From positions 310,001-374,000 of the forward strand of contig NZ_JAINRD010000001.1 of assembly GCF_020400605.1 (NCBI RefSeq): a stretch of 64,000 nt of DNA. Direction: 5' to 3'. A program made the translations under genes and the position numbers. The notes beneath the pieces are model-generated. The model did no database searches. It saw only the letters and a program-made list of their open reading frames with translations, and was not told the origin of the DNA. This document shows positions 48,516 through 56,674 of this stretch, piece by piece; position 1 is the first letter of the stretch, and each line of letters opens with the position of its first letter. The stretch is from Streptomyces aculeolatus. Its GTDB lineage: Bacteria > Actinomycetota > Actinomycetes > Streptomycetales > Streptomycetaceae.

Positions 48516-49210
48516 GACGAACTTCCTCCTCGACGACCGTTCTTGCTGTGCTCCGCGGCCGGCCCTCACGCCGTCGCGCCTGTCGTACGCGCCCTTCTGC
48601 GGGCCCGTACGCGCCCCGTGCGCGCCGGTGGCCGTGCCACGAGAGGATTCTACGGTCCCCCGTTGCCCGGGGGACGGCGGATGAGAATCGTCACGCCGCC
48701 ACCACATCTCCGCCGGGTTCCGCCGGGGAGCGGCCGGGGGCGCCCGGGTGTCGTGCGGTCCGCCGACAGCACGGGCAGGTCGTACGGGACGCGGGGTGGA
48801 AACGGGGGGCACGGGGCACGGGTGCGGCCCCGGGCCCTCAACTGCCCGGCACAGGCGGCAGAGTACGTGAAGAACGGAACCGGGGGACGGGCGCCGGGAG
48901 GACGGGGCGCGACGATCCCGGCAGCCCCGAAAGCCGCCGCGGCACCGCCGTGGCGCCGCCGCGGCCCCGCCCCGGAGGCGCGGGGGCGCACCGCGGAAAG
49001 CGCTCCGGAAGCCGGGGAACGCACTCCCGTACGCGCTCCGGTACGCACCCCGACGCGCACTCCCGTACGCCCCCGGCGCGCACCCACCTCCGCCGCTTCG
49101 TTCCCACGGGCGGCGACCACCGCCTGCGCACCACCCTCCGCACCACCGGGCCTGACGTCGGTCGGTCGGCAGTTTCTTCACCGGCCGGACACAAGATCCT
49201 GATCCGCTCC

Positions 49211-49240
49211 TCTGCCCAGGGCGAATCTGCCCGGGGCAAA
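49211..49240. promoter_or_regulatory. Two abutting PopR-type half-palindromes upstream of clpP3
   Basis: TCTGCC-N3-GGCGAA (49211-49225) and TCTGCC-N3-GGCAAA (49226-49240) follow each other directly, 73 bases before the clpP3 start. They are degenerate forms of TTCTGCC-N3-GGCAGAA, reported for PopR in Streptomyces lividans, and match the clean palindrome upstream of popR itself. Confidence 0.65.
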
Positions 49241-49312
49241 GATCCCTCCCCTTTGCGCCGCCTCGCGCCGACTGTGGAAACAGGAAGCAGTGCAAGCCAC
49301 GAGGGAGGCACG

Positions 49313-49978
49313 ATGACACCACCGCCCCGCACCACAGCCCGGCCGTCGGTTCTGACCCCGCGCGCCGAGGAAGAAGAGGGCACACCGCCCCCGTCGAGGT
49401 TCGACGACCACCTGGCCGCCCAACTCCTCGGCCAGCGCATCGTCCTCCTCGGCACCGAGGTCACCGACGCCTCCGCCAACCGCATCTGCGCGCAGCTCCT
49501 GCTCCTCTCCGCCGAGGACCCGCGCACCGACATCGCGCTCTACGTCAACAGCCCCGGCGGCTCCGTCCACGCCGGCCTCGCCATCTACGACACGATGCGG
49601 CTGATCCCCAACGACGTGGCCACGCTCGCCATGGGCTTCGCCGCCAGCATGGGGCAGTTCCTGCTCACGGTCGGCAGCAAGGGCAAGCGCTTCGCGCTCC
49701 CGCACGCGCGGATCATGATGCACCAGCCCTCCGCCGGCATCGGCGGCAGCGCGGCCGACATCGAGATCCAGGCGGACAACCTCGAATACAGCAAGACGCT
49801 CATGGAACGCCTCCTCGCCGAGCACACCGGCCAGGACCAGGCGACGATCTCGCGCGACGGCGACCGCGACAGGTGGTTCACGGCGGAGCAGGCGAAGGAG
49901 TACGGGATGGTCGACCAGGTCGTCGAGTCGCTCGCCGACATCCGCCCGGCAGGTTCGAAGCGACGGATGGGGCTGTGA
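49313..49978 (+). CDS. clpP3: ATP-dependent Clp protease proteolytic subunit 3
   Basis: The ATG at 49313 follows GAGGGAGG (221 residues). Catalytic Ser112 is in '[12 protein letters not shown]', His137 in '[14 protein letters not shown]', and the Asp follows in '[11 protein letters not shown]'. The N-terminus is a Pro/Thr-rich propeptide of about 30 residues. ClpP forms the double-heptamer chamber fed by Clp ATPases. clpP4 starts 2 bases after its stop. In Streptomyces the clpP3-clpP4 operon is induced by PopR when ClpP1P2 activity is lost; PopR-type sites lie upstream. Confidence 0.93.
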   Translation: MTPPPRTTARPSVLTPRAEEEEGTPPPSRFDDHLAAQLLGQRIVLLGTEVTDASANRICAQLLLLSAEDPRTDIALYVNSPGGSVHAGLAIYDTMRLIPNDVATLAMGFAASMGQFLLTVGSKGKRFALPHARIMMHQPSAGIGGSAADIEIQADNLEYSKTLMERLLAEHTGQDQATISRDGDRDRWFTAEQAKEYGMVDQVVESLADIRPAGSKRRMGL

Positions 49979-49980
49979 CC

Positions 49981-50577
49981 ATGAGCCAGTACACGATCCC
50001 GAACGTCGTCGAGCGCACCGCGCACGGCGAGCGCGCGTACGACATCTACAGCCGGCTGCTCTCGGAGCGGATCATCTTCCTCGGCACCGAGATCGACGAC
50101 GGCGTCGCGAACGTCGTCATCGCCCAGCTCCTCCACCTGGAGTCGGCGAGCCCCGGCACCGAGATCTCGATCTACATCAACTCGCCGGGCGGCTCGTACA
50201 CCTCGCTGATGGCGATCTACGACACGATGACGTTCGTCGGCGCCCCCATCTCCACGTTCTGCGTGGGGCAGGCGGCGTCGACCGCGGCGGTGCTGCTCGC
50301 GGGCGGGGAGAAGGGGCGCCGCTTCGTACTGGAGCACGCGCGGGTGCTGCTGGGCCAGCCGGCGAGCGGCGTGCGGCGCGGGACGGTGTCGGACCTGAGC
50401 CTGGAGGCGAAGGAGATCCTGCGGATCCGGACGCAGATGGAGGACGTGCTGGCGCGGCACACGGGGCACGAGGTGGCGACGCTGCGCGCGGACACGGACC
50501 GGGACAAGGTGTTCACGGCGGCGGAGGCGGTGGCGTACGGGCTGGCGGACCAGGTGATCAGCAAACGCGAACTGTGA
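49981..50577 (+). CDS. clpP4: ClpP-like subunit 4, catalytic His replaced by Gly
   Basis: The 198-residue partner of ClpP3 starts 2 bases downstream, so they are co-translated and probably assemble as a mixed tetradecamer. Nucleophile Ser100 is kept in '[14 protein letters not shown]', but the segment aligned with the catalytic 'MIHQP' reads 'VLLGQPASG', placing Gly125 where His should be. The triad is therefore broken and this subunit should be inactive on its own, perhaps structural or regulatory. I recall the same LLGQP in other Streptomyces ClpP4 sequences, so it looks like a lineage feature, not a sequencing error. Confidence 0.9.
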   Translation: MSQYTIPNVVERTAHGERAYDIYSRLLSERIIFLGTEIDDGVANVVIAQLLHLESASPGTEISIYINSPGGSYTSLMAIYDTMTFVGAPISTFCVGQAASTAAVLLAGGEKGRRFVLEHARVLLGQPASGVRRGTVSDLSLEAKEILRIRTQMEDVLARHTGHEVATLRADTDRDKVFTAAEAVAYGLADQVISKREL

Positions 50578-50596
50578 CGGAGCCGGGGACGCGGCC

Positions 50597-50626
50597 GGGT
50601 ACGGCGGGACGGGGGCCGCCGTACCC
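50597..50626. terminator. 11-bp perfect stem-loop after clpP4
   Basis: GGGTACGGCGG and CCGCCGTACCC pair around an 8-base loop, with further flanking complementarity. It serves the convergent clpP4 and popR genes. A tandem GCGGGCTGGCGG repeat follows at 50641-50672. Confidence 0.85.
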
Positions 50627-50687
50627 GCGGCCGACTACGGGCGGGCTGGCGGCGGGCGGGCTGGCGGCGGGCCGGATGCCGGTCGGC

Positions 50688-51119
50688 TCAGGCGGCGAGC
50701 CGCACGTCGCCGGGGCGCGAACGGCTGGTGGGCAGCTCGGTGACGGAGGAGAGGCCGGCGGCCGTCTGCCGGCCCCGCTCGCGGTCCCGCTCCCGGTCGC
50801 GTACGGCGGAGAGGCGGATGATCTCGCCGTGCACGAGCACGAGCAGGTCGGCGAGGCGCAGCCCGAGGGCCTGCGCGGCGGCGGCGAGGACCTCGGACGA
50901 GGCCTCCTTCAGGCCGCGTTCGACCTCGGAGAGGTACGGCATGGAGATCCGCGCGGCGTCGGCGACGTCCTTCAACGTACGCTCCTGGGCCAACCGCTCC
51001 CGCCGCAGCACACCCCCGACGACCTGCCGCCAGAGGGGCTCGCGCCCGTCGGTCGCCTCGGACCCGGGAGGGCGCAGGGGGAGGACGCGGGCGTGGCGGT
51101 TGGGCGCGTGGTCGGTCAC
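50688..51119 (-). CDS. popR: PopR, activator of the clpP3-clpP4 operon
   Basis: The GTG at 51119 gives 143 residues with an XRE-type helix-turn-helix (about 45-100): 'LWRQVVGGVLRRERLAQERTLKDVADAARISMPYLSEVERGLKEASSEVLAAAAQALGL'. The C-terminus ends in Leu-Ala-Ala; in S. lividans the terminal Ala-Ala of PopR is the signal for ClpP1-dependent degradation, which keeps clpP3P4 off until ClpP1P2 fails. Adjacency to clpP3-clpP4, the tail and the palindrome at 51165-51179 together support the name. An Asp/Glu/Arg-rich linker (about 105-120) precedes the tail. Confidence 0.9.
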   Translation of the reverse strand: MTDHAPNRHARVLPLRPPGSEATDGREPLWRQVVGGVLRRERLAQERTLKDVADAARISMPYLSEVERGLKEASSEVLAAAAQALGLRLADLLVLVHGEIIRLSAVRDRERDRERGRQTAAGLSSVTELPTSRSRPGDVRLAA

Positions 51120-51163
51120 GTTCCCAGCGTAGGCGGGTGAGGGGAGGAGGGAAGGGGTGGGCG

Positions 51164-51180
51164 ATCTGCCTACGGCAGAA
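51164..51180. promoter_or_regulatory. PopR palindrome upstream of popR
   Basis: On the minus strand the site reads TTCTGCC-GTA-GGCAGAT, a 6+6-bp perfect dyad (51165-51179) matching the published PopR consensus TTCTGCC-N3-GGCAGAA. It lies 45 bases upstream of the popR start, implying autoregulation. Confidence 0.75.
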
Positions 51181-51400
51181 TCGCCGAAGGCGAACGCGGC
51201 GGAGGACGGGAACCAGCAGGAACAGTGGAGACCCACGGGAGGGAACACCCTCAGCAGGAACCCTCAGCCCGAAGGCCACCGGCCCCCGAACCCCACCGGG
51301 TCGGAACCCCACCGGACCCGGACCCACCGGCCAGAACCCGACTGGACTCCGACAGGACCCCACAGGACCCCCCGGGACCCACCCGGGCCGGCCGGCCGGC

Positions 51401-52000
51401 TCACTGCCGCCCCTGAGCCTCCCGGGCGGCGTCTTCGACGCGCCGCCGGTAGGACTCCCACCAGGCGCGGTCGCCGTCGGCCAGGTTCTCGTTGCCCCGC
51501 CGCAGCCCGGCGGCGCCGTCGACCAGCTCACGGACGATGTCGGCGTGTCCGGCGTGCCGGTGGGTCTCGGCGAGCATGTGGACGAGTACCCGGTGCAGGG
51601 ACACCTCGGCCCGGTCGTCGGGCCAGTGGGGCACGCGGCCGAGGTCGTCCAGCGCGAAGTCCCCGATGGTGACGTCGGAGTGGGCGCAGACGCGCCCGTA
51701 GAGCTGGACGATGTACTCGCGGGACTCGTCGGCGGTGGCCCACATGTCGACGTTGGGCACCTCGGCGTCGGCGCCGTCGAGCCAGGGCACGGACTCGCCG
51801 AAGGGGCGGCCGAAGGTGTCGCCGAAGTAGACGGTCTCGCAGCCGATCAGGTGCTTGACGAGCCCCAGCAGGTTGGTCGCGGTGGGCGTCAGCGGCCGCC
51901 GTACCTCGTACTCGGAGAGCCCGTCGAGCTTCCACAGCAGCGCGTCGCGGGCGGCCTGGAGGTAGCGGTGGAGGTCCGCCTTGGGATCGGTGTCGGCCAT
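51401..52000 (-). CDS. DinB family protein (DUF664)
   Basis: The 199-residue protein is a DinB/YfiT-type four-helix bundle with three His ligands expected to bind a metal: His in 'LLGLVKHLIGCETVYFGDTFG' and the pair in 'MLAETHRHAGHADIVREL'. The sequence 'DPKADLHRYLQAARDALLWKLDGLSEYEVRRPLTPTATNLLGLVKH' is typical of actinobacterial DUF664 members, which include mycothiol-dependent enzymes; the substrate is unknown. The start at 52000 lacks a clear Shine-Dalgarno. Upstream DNA at 51280-51395 (beyond the stop) is an ACCCCACCGG-like simple repeat. Confidence 0.87.
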   Translation of the reverse strand: MADTDPKADLHRYLQAARDALLWKLDGLSEYEVRRPLTPTATNLLGLVKHLIGCETVYFGDTFGRPFGESVPWLDGADAEVPNVDMWATADESREYIVQLYGRVCAHSDVTIGDFALDDLGRVPHWPDDRAEVSLHRVLVHMLAETHRHAGHADIVRELVDGAAGLRRGNENLADGDRAWWESYRRRVEDAAREAQGRQ

Positions 52001-52092
52001 GCGCAAAGCATGGCACTGCACGGCAGCGCACCAGGGGATGGGCCCCCCGCGCTCGCCCGGGGCACCGGGGGCGGGCCCGTAGGATCGAGGGC

Positions 52093-52116
52093 ATGTACTT
52101 CTTCCACCTGCGCTAG
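52093..52116 (+). CDS. Leader peptide MYFFHLR
   Basis: A seven-codon frame with tandem Phe codons is followed at once by two hairpins and then the methyltransferase gene. TAGGAT at 52079-52084 is a good -10 element placed so that transcription would begin at or near the ATG, giving a leaderless small ORF. Short leaderless ORFs rich in one residue are known attenuators in actinobacteria; here Phe or aromatic supply could be sensed. This is inference. Confidence 0.5.
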   Translation: MYFFHLR

Positions 52117-52120
52117 GCGC

Positions 52121-52178
52121 CGTCGGCGAGGCGAGGACGACCCGTCGCCGACGAGGCGGGGCGGCGTGGCGCCGTCCC
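52121..52178 (+). promoter_or_regulatory. Twin hairpins after the leader peptide (possible attenuator)
   Basis: Stem 1 pairs CGTCGGCGA (52121-52129) with TCGCCGACG (52145-52153). Stem 2 pairs GGGGCGGCG (52158-52166) with CGCCGTCCC (52170-52178), with one G-U. They start 4 bases after the leader stop and end 28 bases before the methyltransferase start. No T-tract follows, so attenuation could act on translation or through Rho. Confidence 0.5.
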
Positions 52179-52206
52179 GGGCCTTGGCGTGGGAGAAGAA
52201 GACAAC

Positions 52207-53292
52207 ATGCGCGACGACGTACATTTCGTCGCTCGGTGCGCGCGCGGCCTGGAGCCGCAGTTGGCGACCGAGATCCTGCAGCGCGAACTGGGCAGCATCA
52301 CCGCGATCGGACACCGCTCCGTGCACTTCCGGGCCTGGCGCCCGTACGACACGGGGGTCACGGGGCTGCGGACGGCGGACGACGTGTTCCTGCTGGGGGC
52401 GAGGGGAAGGGACGTGGGGAGGACGAAGGCGGGCTTGCCGGAGCTCGCGGCACTGGTGAGGGAAGCCGACCCGGAGGAACTCCTCCGCCACCGCACCGTT
52501 CTCGCCACCACCGAGAGGCCACCGGGGGTGGAGGTGTCGGCGTCGTTCCTGGGGAGGCGGAGCTTCAACAGGTACGACGCGGAGGACGCGGTCGGCGACG
52601 CGTTGGCGGCGCGGTTGAAGGTGCCGTACCACCCACGGCGTACGCAGGGAGCGCCCCCGCCGGACTACGCGCCGTGGCGTCTGACGCTGGACGGCACCCG
52701 GGCAACACTGCTGCTCCGCGTCACGCCGCGCCCGCTCCACCGCCGCCCGTACAAGCAGTCGACCGTACCGGGGAGCCTGCACCCGCCGCTGGCGGCGGCG
52801 ATGACGAGGCTGGCGGACATCGGCCCGGGCCACACGGTCCTCGACCCCTGCTGCGGCGCGGGCACCCTGCTCATCGAGGCGGCACTGGCGCACCCGGAGG
52901 CGGGGCGCTACCGGGGCTACGACATCGACCCGACGGCACTGGAGGCGGCCCGCGCGAACAGGACGACGGCGTCGCTGGACCGCATCCGTATCCAACGAGG
53001 AGACGCAGGCAGACTCCCCCTCCCGAACGGGACGGTCGACCGCATCGTGTGCAACCCGCCGTGGGGCACGCAGGTGGAGGTGAAGGCGAGCCTGGCGAAA
53101 GTCCCGACGGCCTGGTGGAGGGAACTGACCCGCCTCCTCACCCCCACGGGCACAGCAGTACTCCTCCTCCCCACCCCAACCCCCGTGTCCCCAGCCATAG
53201 AGGCGGGCCTCCTCCCCACGCACACCCAGCGCATACACCTGTCAGGCACCCCCACGTACCTGATCAAACTGGAAAAGGAAAAGCCGAGATAA
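52207..53292 (+). CDS. THUMP-type class I RNA methyltransferase
   Basis: The 361-residue protein has an N-terminal THUMP-like RNA-binding domain ('DVHFVARCARGLEPQLATEILQRELGSI' and 'RRSFNRYDAEDAVGDALAARL') and a C-terminal SAM-binding domain with 'HTVLDPCCGAGTLLIEAALAHPEAG', 'YRGYDIDPTALEAARAN' and the catalytic 'VCNPPWG' (NPPY/W) typical of N-methyltransferases. It resembles the RlmL/Trm14 group, acting on guanosine in rRNA or tRNA. The ATG at 52207 is chosen for its upstream GGAG and family N-terminus; a GTG at 52189 is possible. Confidence 0.88.
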   Translation: MRDDVHFVARCARGLEPQLATEILQRELGSITAIGHRSVHFRAWRPYDTGVTGLRTADDVFLLGARGRDVGRTKAGLPELAALVREADPEELLRHRTVLATTERPPGVEVSASFLGRRSFNRYDAEDAVGDALAARLKVPYHPRRTQGAPPPDYAPWRLTLDGTRATLLLRVTPRPLHRRPYKQSTVPGSLHPPLAAAMTRLADIGPGHTVLDPCCGAGTLLIEAALAHPEAGRYRGYDIDPTALEAARANRTTASLDRIRIQRGDAGRLPLPNGTVDRIVCNPPWGTQVEVKASLAKVPTAWWRELTRLLTPTGTAVLLLPTPTPVSPAIEAGLLPTHTQRIHLSGTPTYLIKLEKEKPR

Positions 53293-53329
53293 AGCGAAAC
53301 CATTCACCCCCGGAGCCGATAATGTGCGC

Positions 53330-53842
53330 ATGGCCCTGACACAGCAACTCGCCCGGGTGAGTCCGGAATACCTGGAACAGTGCCGCAGGACCGCCGCGGC
53401 CGCGCCCGACGGCGATCCGCAGTGGGACCCGCCGGACGAGGACACGTTGGACCTGGACTGGGCGATCTGGGGCTTGATCCGGTTCTGCGGCGGATCCGAG
53501 ACGGACGCGGACCACCGAGACACACTCCAGCGAAGCATCGAGGGGGACGCGGGGGGTGTGGAATTCCTCGATCACCGGGAGGTCCACGACGGCTTCGACG
53601 CCCCGCCGGCGCTGCACAGTCCAGCGGCGGTGGCCAAGCTCGCCGAAGCACTCAACACCATCGACCTGCACCAGACCCTCACCCACCTCCCCCAGGACGC
53701 CAAGGAGGCAGCCCAAGCCTGCGGCTTCGAGTGGAAGGACACCCACCCCCGCGCCTACCTGACCCGGCACTTCACAGCACTGCGCGACTTCTACAACACA
53801 GCCAGCCAACGCAACCAAGCCATCCTCACCTGGGTGGACTGA
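53330..53842 (+). CDS. DUF1877 family protein
   Basis: The 170-residue product begins 'MALTQQLARVSPEYLEQCRR' and contains 'LDLDWAIWGLIRFC', 'EFLDHREVHDGFDAPPALHSPAAVAKLAEALNTID' and 'RAYLTRHFTALRDFYNTASQRNQAILTWVD', the conserved blocks of the DUF1877 (YfbM) family of single-domain cytoplasmic proteins. Function is unknown. It lies 37 bases downstream of the methyltransferase gene and may be co-transcribed. An ATG at 53324 would add two residues. Confidence 0.85.
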   Translation: MALTQQLARVSPEYLEQCRRTAAAAPDGDPQWDPPDEDTLDLDWAIWGLIRFCGGSETDADHRDTLQRSIEGDAGGVEFLDHREVHDGFDAPPALHSPAAVAKLAEALNTIDLHQTLTHLPQDAKEAAQACGFEWKDTHPRAYLTRHFTALRDFYNTASQRNQAILTWVD

Positions 53843-53947
53843 CCTTGACGCACCACACAGCAAGCGAAGCTCCACGCAGGCGAGAGCAACGAAGAATTGT
53901 CAAGACGTGTGGATGAGGAGTGGTTTCCTGCTGGCAGGCGAAGGGAC

Positions 53948-53977
53948 TTGAGTCTCCACCAGGGGGAGACATAAAGG
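53948..53977 (+). promoter_or_regulatory. MerR-type promoter/operator
   Basis: A -35 element TTGAGT (53948) and a -10-like TAAAGG (53972) are separated by about 18 bp that contain the dyad GTCTCC-N7-GGAGAC (53952-53970). A dyad in an over-long spacer is the hallmark of MerR-activated promoters; the MerR gene starts at 53985. Confidence 0.7.
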
Positions 53978-53984
53978 TGGGGTC

Positions 53985-54923
53985 ATGGACGGCGACACGC
54001 TCTACTCGATCGGCGAACTAGCTCGGCGGACCGGTCTCACGGTCAAGACCATTCGGTTCTACTCCGATCGCGGAATCGTGGCGCCGACGGACCGCAGCCC
54101 GGCCGGCTACCGCCTTTACAGCATCGACGCCGTCGCACGCCTGGACCTCGTGCGGACGCTGCGCGAGCTGGGACTGGACCTTCCCACGATCCGCAAGGTC
54201 GTGGACCGCGAGCTCTCGCTCCCCGAGGTCGCCGCGGCGCACGCCGAAGCACTGGCAGTGCAGATCCGCGTCCTGCGCCTGCGACGCGCGGTGCTGACGG
54301 CGGTGGCCGAGCGCGGGTCCACACCTGAGGAGACGGAACTCATGCACCGGCTGGCCCAGCTTTCCGAGGACGAACGCCGACGTCTGATCGGCGATTTCCT
54401 CGACGCCGTCTTCGGCGGTCTTGACGCCGCCCCCGCATTCGCGGGGGTCATGCGCTCGATGACCCCCGAGTTGCCCGACGACCCGGAGGCAGAGCAGGTC
54501 CAGGCGTGGGTGGAGTTGGCCGAAATGTCCCTGGACCCGGATTTCCGCACCATGGTGCGGCGGATGACCGAGGACCAGGCAGCCGAGCAGGCCCGAAGCG
54601 GCATGACGGGCCCGCGCCGTGACATCGCCGCAGCCGTCCGCGACCAGGCCGGCCCGGCCCTGACCGCAGGCATCGACCCGGCCTCGCCCCAGGCCGATCC
54701 GATCGTCGCGGAGTTCACGGCGTACTACGCGCACCTCCTCGGCCGCCCCGACGACGTCGAGCTCCGCCGCCGACTGGCGACTCGGCTGGAGAGCGTGAAC
54801 GACCCGCGCAGGGAGCGATACCTCCAGCTGCTCGCAGTGGTCAACGGCTGGCCGGCCCCGGAGAGTCTGGCTCCAGTGTTCGATTGGTCCGTCCAGGCTC
54901 TGCGCGTCCGGACACAGCGATGA
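53985..54923 (+). CDS. MerR family transcriptional regulator
   Basis: The 312-residue protein has the MerR winged helix-turn-helix at residues 5-73 ('LYSIGELARRTGLTVKTIRFYSDRGIVAPTDRSPAGYRLYSIDAVARLDLVRTLRELGLDLPTIRKVV'), a long dimerisation helix (about 75-125) and a helical C-terminal domain of about 190 residues with no cysteine metal site, so it is not a mercury or zinc sensor. A ligand-binding or TipA-like role is possible. It is probably autoregulated through the dyad promoter just upstream. Confidence 0.9.
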   Translation: MDGDTLYSIGELARRTGLTVKTIRFYSDRGIVAPTDRSPAGYRLYSIDAVARLDLVRTLRELGLDLPTIRKVVDRELSLPEVAAAHAEALAVQIRVLRLRRAVLTAVAERGSTPEETELMHRLAQLSEDERRRLIGDFLDAVFGGLDAAPAFAGVMRSMTPELPDDPEAEQVQAWVELAEMSLDPDFRTMVRRMTEDQAAEQARSGMTGPRRDIAAAVRDQAGPALTAGIDPASPQADPIVAEFTAYYAHLLGRPDDVELRRRLATRLESVNDPRRERYLQLLAVVNGWPAPESLAPVFDWSVQALRVRTQR

Positions 54924-54997
54924 CGGTGCGGTCGCAAGGCGGCATGGACCGGACGCGGCTGGCGCCAGGTGAGAACGCCGCCGCACATGATGGGTTC

Positions 54998-55564
54998 ATG
55001 AATGCCCCGGTCGTACTTCAGGCGGCCGCGTCGCCGGTCTCTCCCGCTCTCGTTCTTCGCCCCTGGCGTATGGAGGACGTTGCCGCACTGGTCGAGGTGA
55101 GCCGGGATCCCGCACTGCGCCAGTGGGCGAACTCCGTCGTGGACGACGATGCCGACGGGGCACGCTGGGTGCAGGCGCAGCAGCAGGGCTGGGCAGCGGG
55201 GAACCGGTTCGGCTTCGCCGTCCTTGAGACACAACCCGGCTCAGTTCGCGAACAGTTGCTGGGCAACGTGGTCCTCAAGGAAGTCGCCGCCGGCAAACCG
55301 GCGGCCGAAGTGGGCTACTGGACCGCGGCACACGCTCGCGGGCGGGGAGTGGCCTCCCGCGCTCTGGAGGCACTCACCAACTGGGCCTTCGACACCTTCA
55401 AAGCCGACGGGCTGGAGCGTCTCGAACTCCTGCACCAGGTCGACAACCTGGCATCGTGCCGGGTTGCACAAAAGAGCCGCTACAACTTCAACACCACCCT
55501 GCCAGCGGCACCACCCGCCTTCCCCCGCGACGGCCACCTGCACACACGGCGCACGAGCGCCTGA
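54998..55564 (+). CDS. GNAT acetyltransferase (RimJ/RimL-like)
   Basis: The ATG at 54998 gives 188 residues in the RimJ/RimL style: 'ALVLRPWRMEDVAALVEVSRDPALRQWANSVV', 'EVGYWTAAHARGRGVASRALEALTNWAFDTF' with the acetyl-CoA loop, and 'LLHQVDNLASCRVAQKSRYNFNTTLPAAPPAFPRDGHLHTR', where relatives have 'NxASCRVAEKxGF'. The C-terminal HLH-R block is complete, so the gene looks intact. The acceptor may be a protein N-terminus, an amino acid or a drug. The ribosome binding site is weak. It borders the decayed island to its right. Confidence 0.83.
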   Translation: MNAPVVLQAAASPVSPALVLRPWRMEDVAALVEVSRDPALRQWANSVVDDDADGARWVQAQQQGWAAGNRFGFAVLETQPGSVREQLLGNVVLKEVAAGKPAAEVGYWTAAHARGRGVASRALEALTNWAFDTFKADGLERLELLHQVDNLASCRVAQKSRYNFNTTLPAAPPAFPRDGHLHTRRTSA

Positions 55565-55599
55565 GACCCTCCCGGCTTGCGCGGATCGGCTGAGGCTGC

Positions 55600-55826
55600 T
55601 CACGCCGAGACGGTCTCGCGGCGTTCGAGGCGGGTCCCGGCACGGACCGGAGCGCCCAGGTGGGGCGCGTCCACAGCCCGCTGGCGGACCTGGGCCGACT
55701 CGACCATTTAAAGAACCATCGCCAGCCCGGCGACCCGGCTGCCGGCACCCTTCGTCACCTTGGTCCGCAACCGCACGGCGGCGAACGTCGACTCGATGGA
55801 ATTCGTGGCCCGCAGATGGATCCAGC
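55600..55826 (-). pseudogene. IS256-type transposase C-terminal remnant
   Basis: Reading the minus strand from about 55822, codons encode 'TNSIESTFAAVRLRTKVTKG', the conserved C-terminal block of mutator/IS256 transposases, then after a frameshift at about 55711 'MVESAQVRQRAVDAPHLGAPVRAG' and a stop at 55600. Only about 75 C-terminal codons remain; the catalytic DDE part is missing. The remnant is fused directly to the Nudix pseudogene, marking an IS-mediated deletion. Confidence 0.8.
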
Positions 55827-56059
55827 CCAGTCATGTTCTTGTGCACACCGGTGAGGGCGACGGGGAGGGCGATCGTCAGCCCCGTCTCCTCCAAGACCTC
55901 CCGCTGAAGCCCCTCCGACACCGTCTCCCCGTGCTCCAGGACTACGCCGGGCGGCTCCTACTGGCCGTTGCCACGGCGCTGGATGAGCAAGGCGAGGCCC
56001 TCGTCGTCGACGATGCCTCCGGCGACGCTCACGGAGTGGGGGCGCTCTGCGGTACTCAC
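55827..56059 (-). pseudogene. Broken Nudix hydrolase copy
   Basis: From the GTG at 56059 the minus strand encodes a near copy of the N-terminal half of the intact Nudix gene at 60094, with the Nudix box 'EHGETVSEGLQREVLEETG', but a Trp codon has become TAG just before it (near 55958) and the reading ends at the transposase remnant. It is the flanking copy in the 360-bp duplication that includes the tRNA fragment. Confidence 0.85.
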
Positions 56060-56113
56060 GGTCCTCGGTCCCCTCGGCCGTGCCGGTGACGGTGTCGCCG
56101 TGCGGCATGCGAA

Positions 56114-56141
56114 AAGCCCCGCAGATGTGTCTGCGGGGCTT
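56114..56141. terminator. 12-bp stem AAGCCCCGCAGA, tRNA-type terminator copy
   Basis: A perfect stem with a TGTG loop occupies the same place as the terminator after the intact tRNA-Arg (60147-60173), between the tRNA fragment and the Nudix copy. Confidence 0.9.
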
Positions 56142-56148
56142 CTACCTG

Positions 56149-56192
56149 TGCGCGCTCGGCAGGATTCGAACCTGCAACCTTCTGATCCGTAG
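56149..56192 (-). pseudogene. tRNA-Arg 3'-half fragment (att-like direct repeat)
   Basis: These 44 bases equal 60181-60224 exactly and cover the intact tRNA-Arg(ACG) from its anticodon loop to past its 3' end. The 5' half is absent. Identity confined to the tRNA 3' half is the usual footprint of tyrosine-integrase integration. Confidence 0.88.
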
Positions 56193-56674
56193 CTCTATGT
56201 GGATCGGTCAGCGAGGGGCAGGCTGGCCCTCGGCCGATCCTCCCCGGACACTGCCGGTCGGGGCCGGTCCACGAGGTTGCGGTACTTCGCTGCTGTACTG
56301 CGGGCCGTCGACGCACGATGGCCCGTCCGCCGATGCTGCCTGCTCGTTGCCGATGAGCACGCCCCCCCATGAGGCTCACCGCACAAGCGACGATCACGGC
56401 GGTGCTCGTAGGAACTGTCAGCCTCAGTGAGCTCGGTGGCTGTTCGTCTTTGATTCGCTGTCGCATAATGGGGACGGCTCCCGTCTATCGAATGGTAGGG
56501 GCCTCGGCCACCCGCGGCGGACTCGACAACCACGCGGGTGGCCTCAGCAATAAAGCACCCTGACGCCGGGCAGGCGAAATTCTGCACCGCCAAGAGGAAT
56601 CCTGCAAGCTTCGAGGTCAGAGCCGAAATCGCTGCGCTAGACCTCGCACCCGGCGCCCCGACTCGAATCATCAA

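Noticed and set aside
43113..49202. A 2,029-codon open frame on the + strand opposite the PAS protein
   Set aside because: It is a shadow of the GC-rich repeat-bearing minus-strand gene; its composition follows the antisense codon pattern and it has no recognisable domain.
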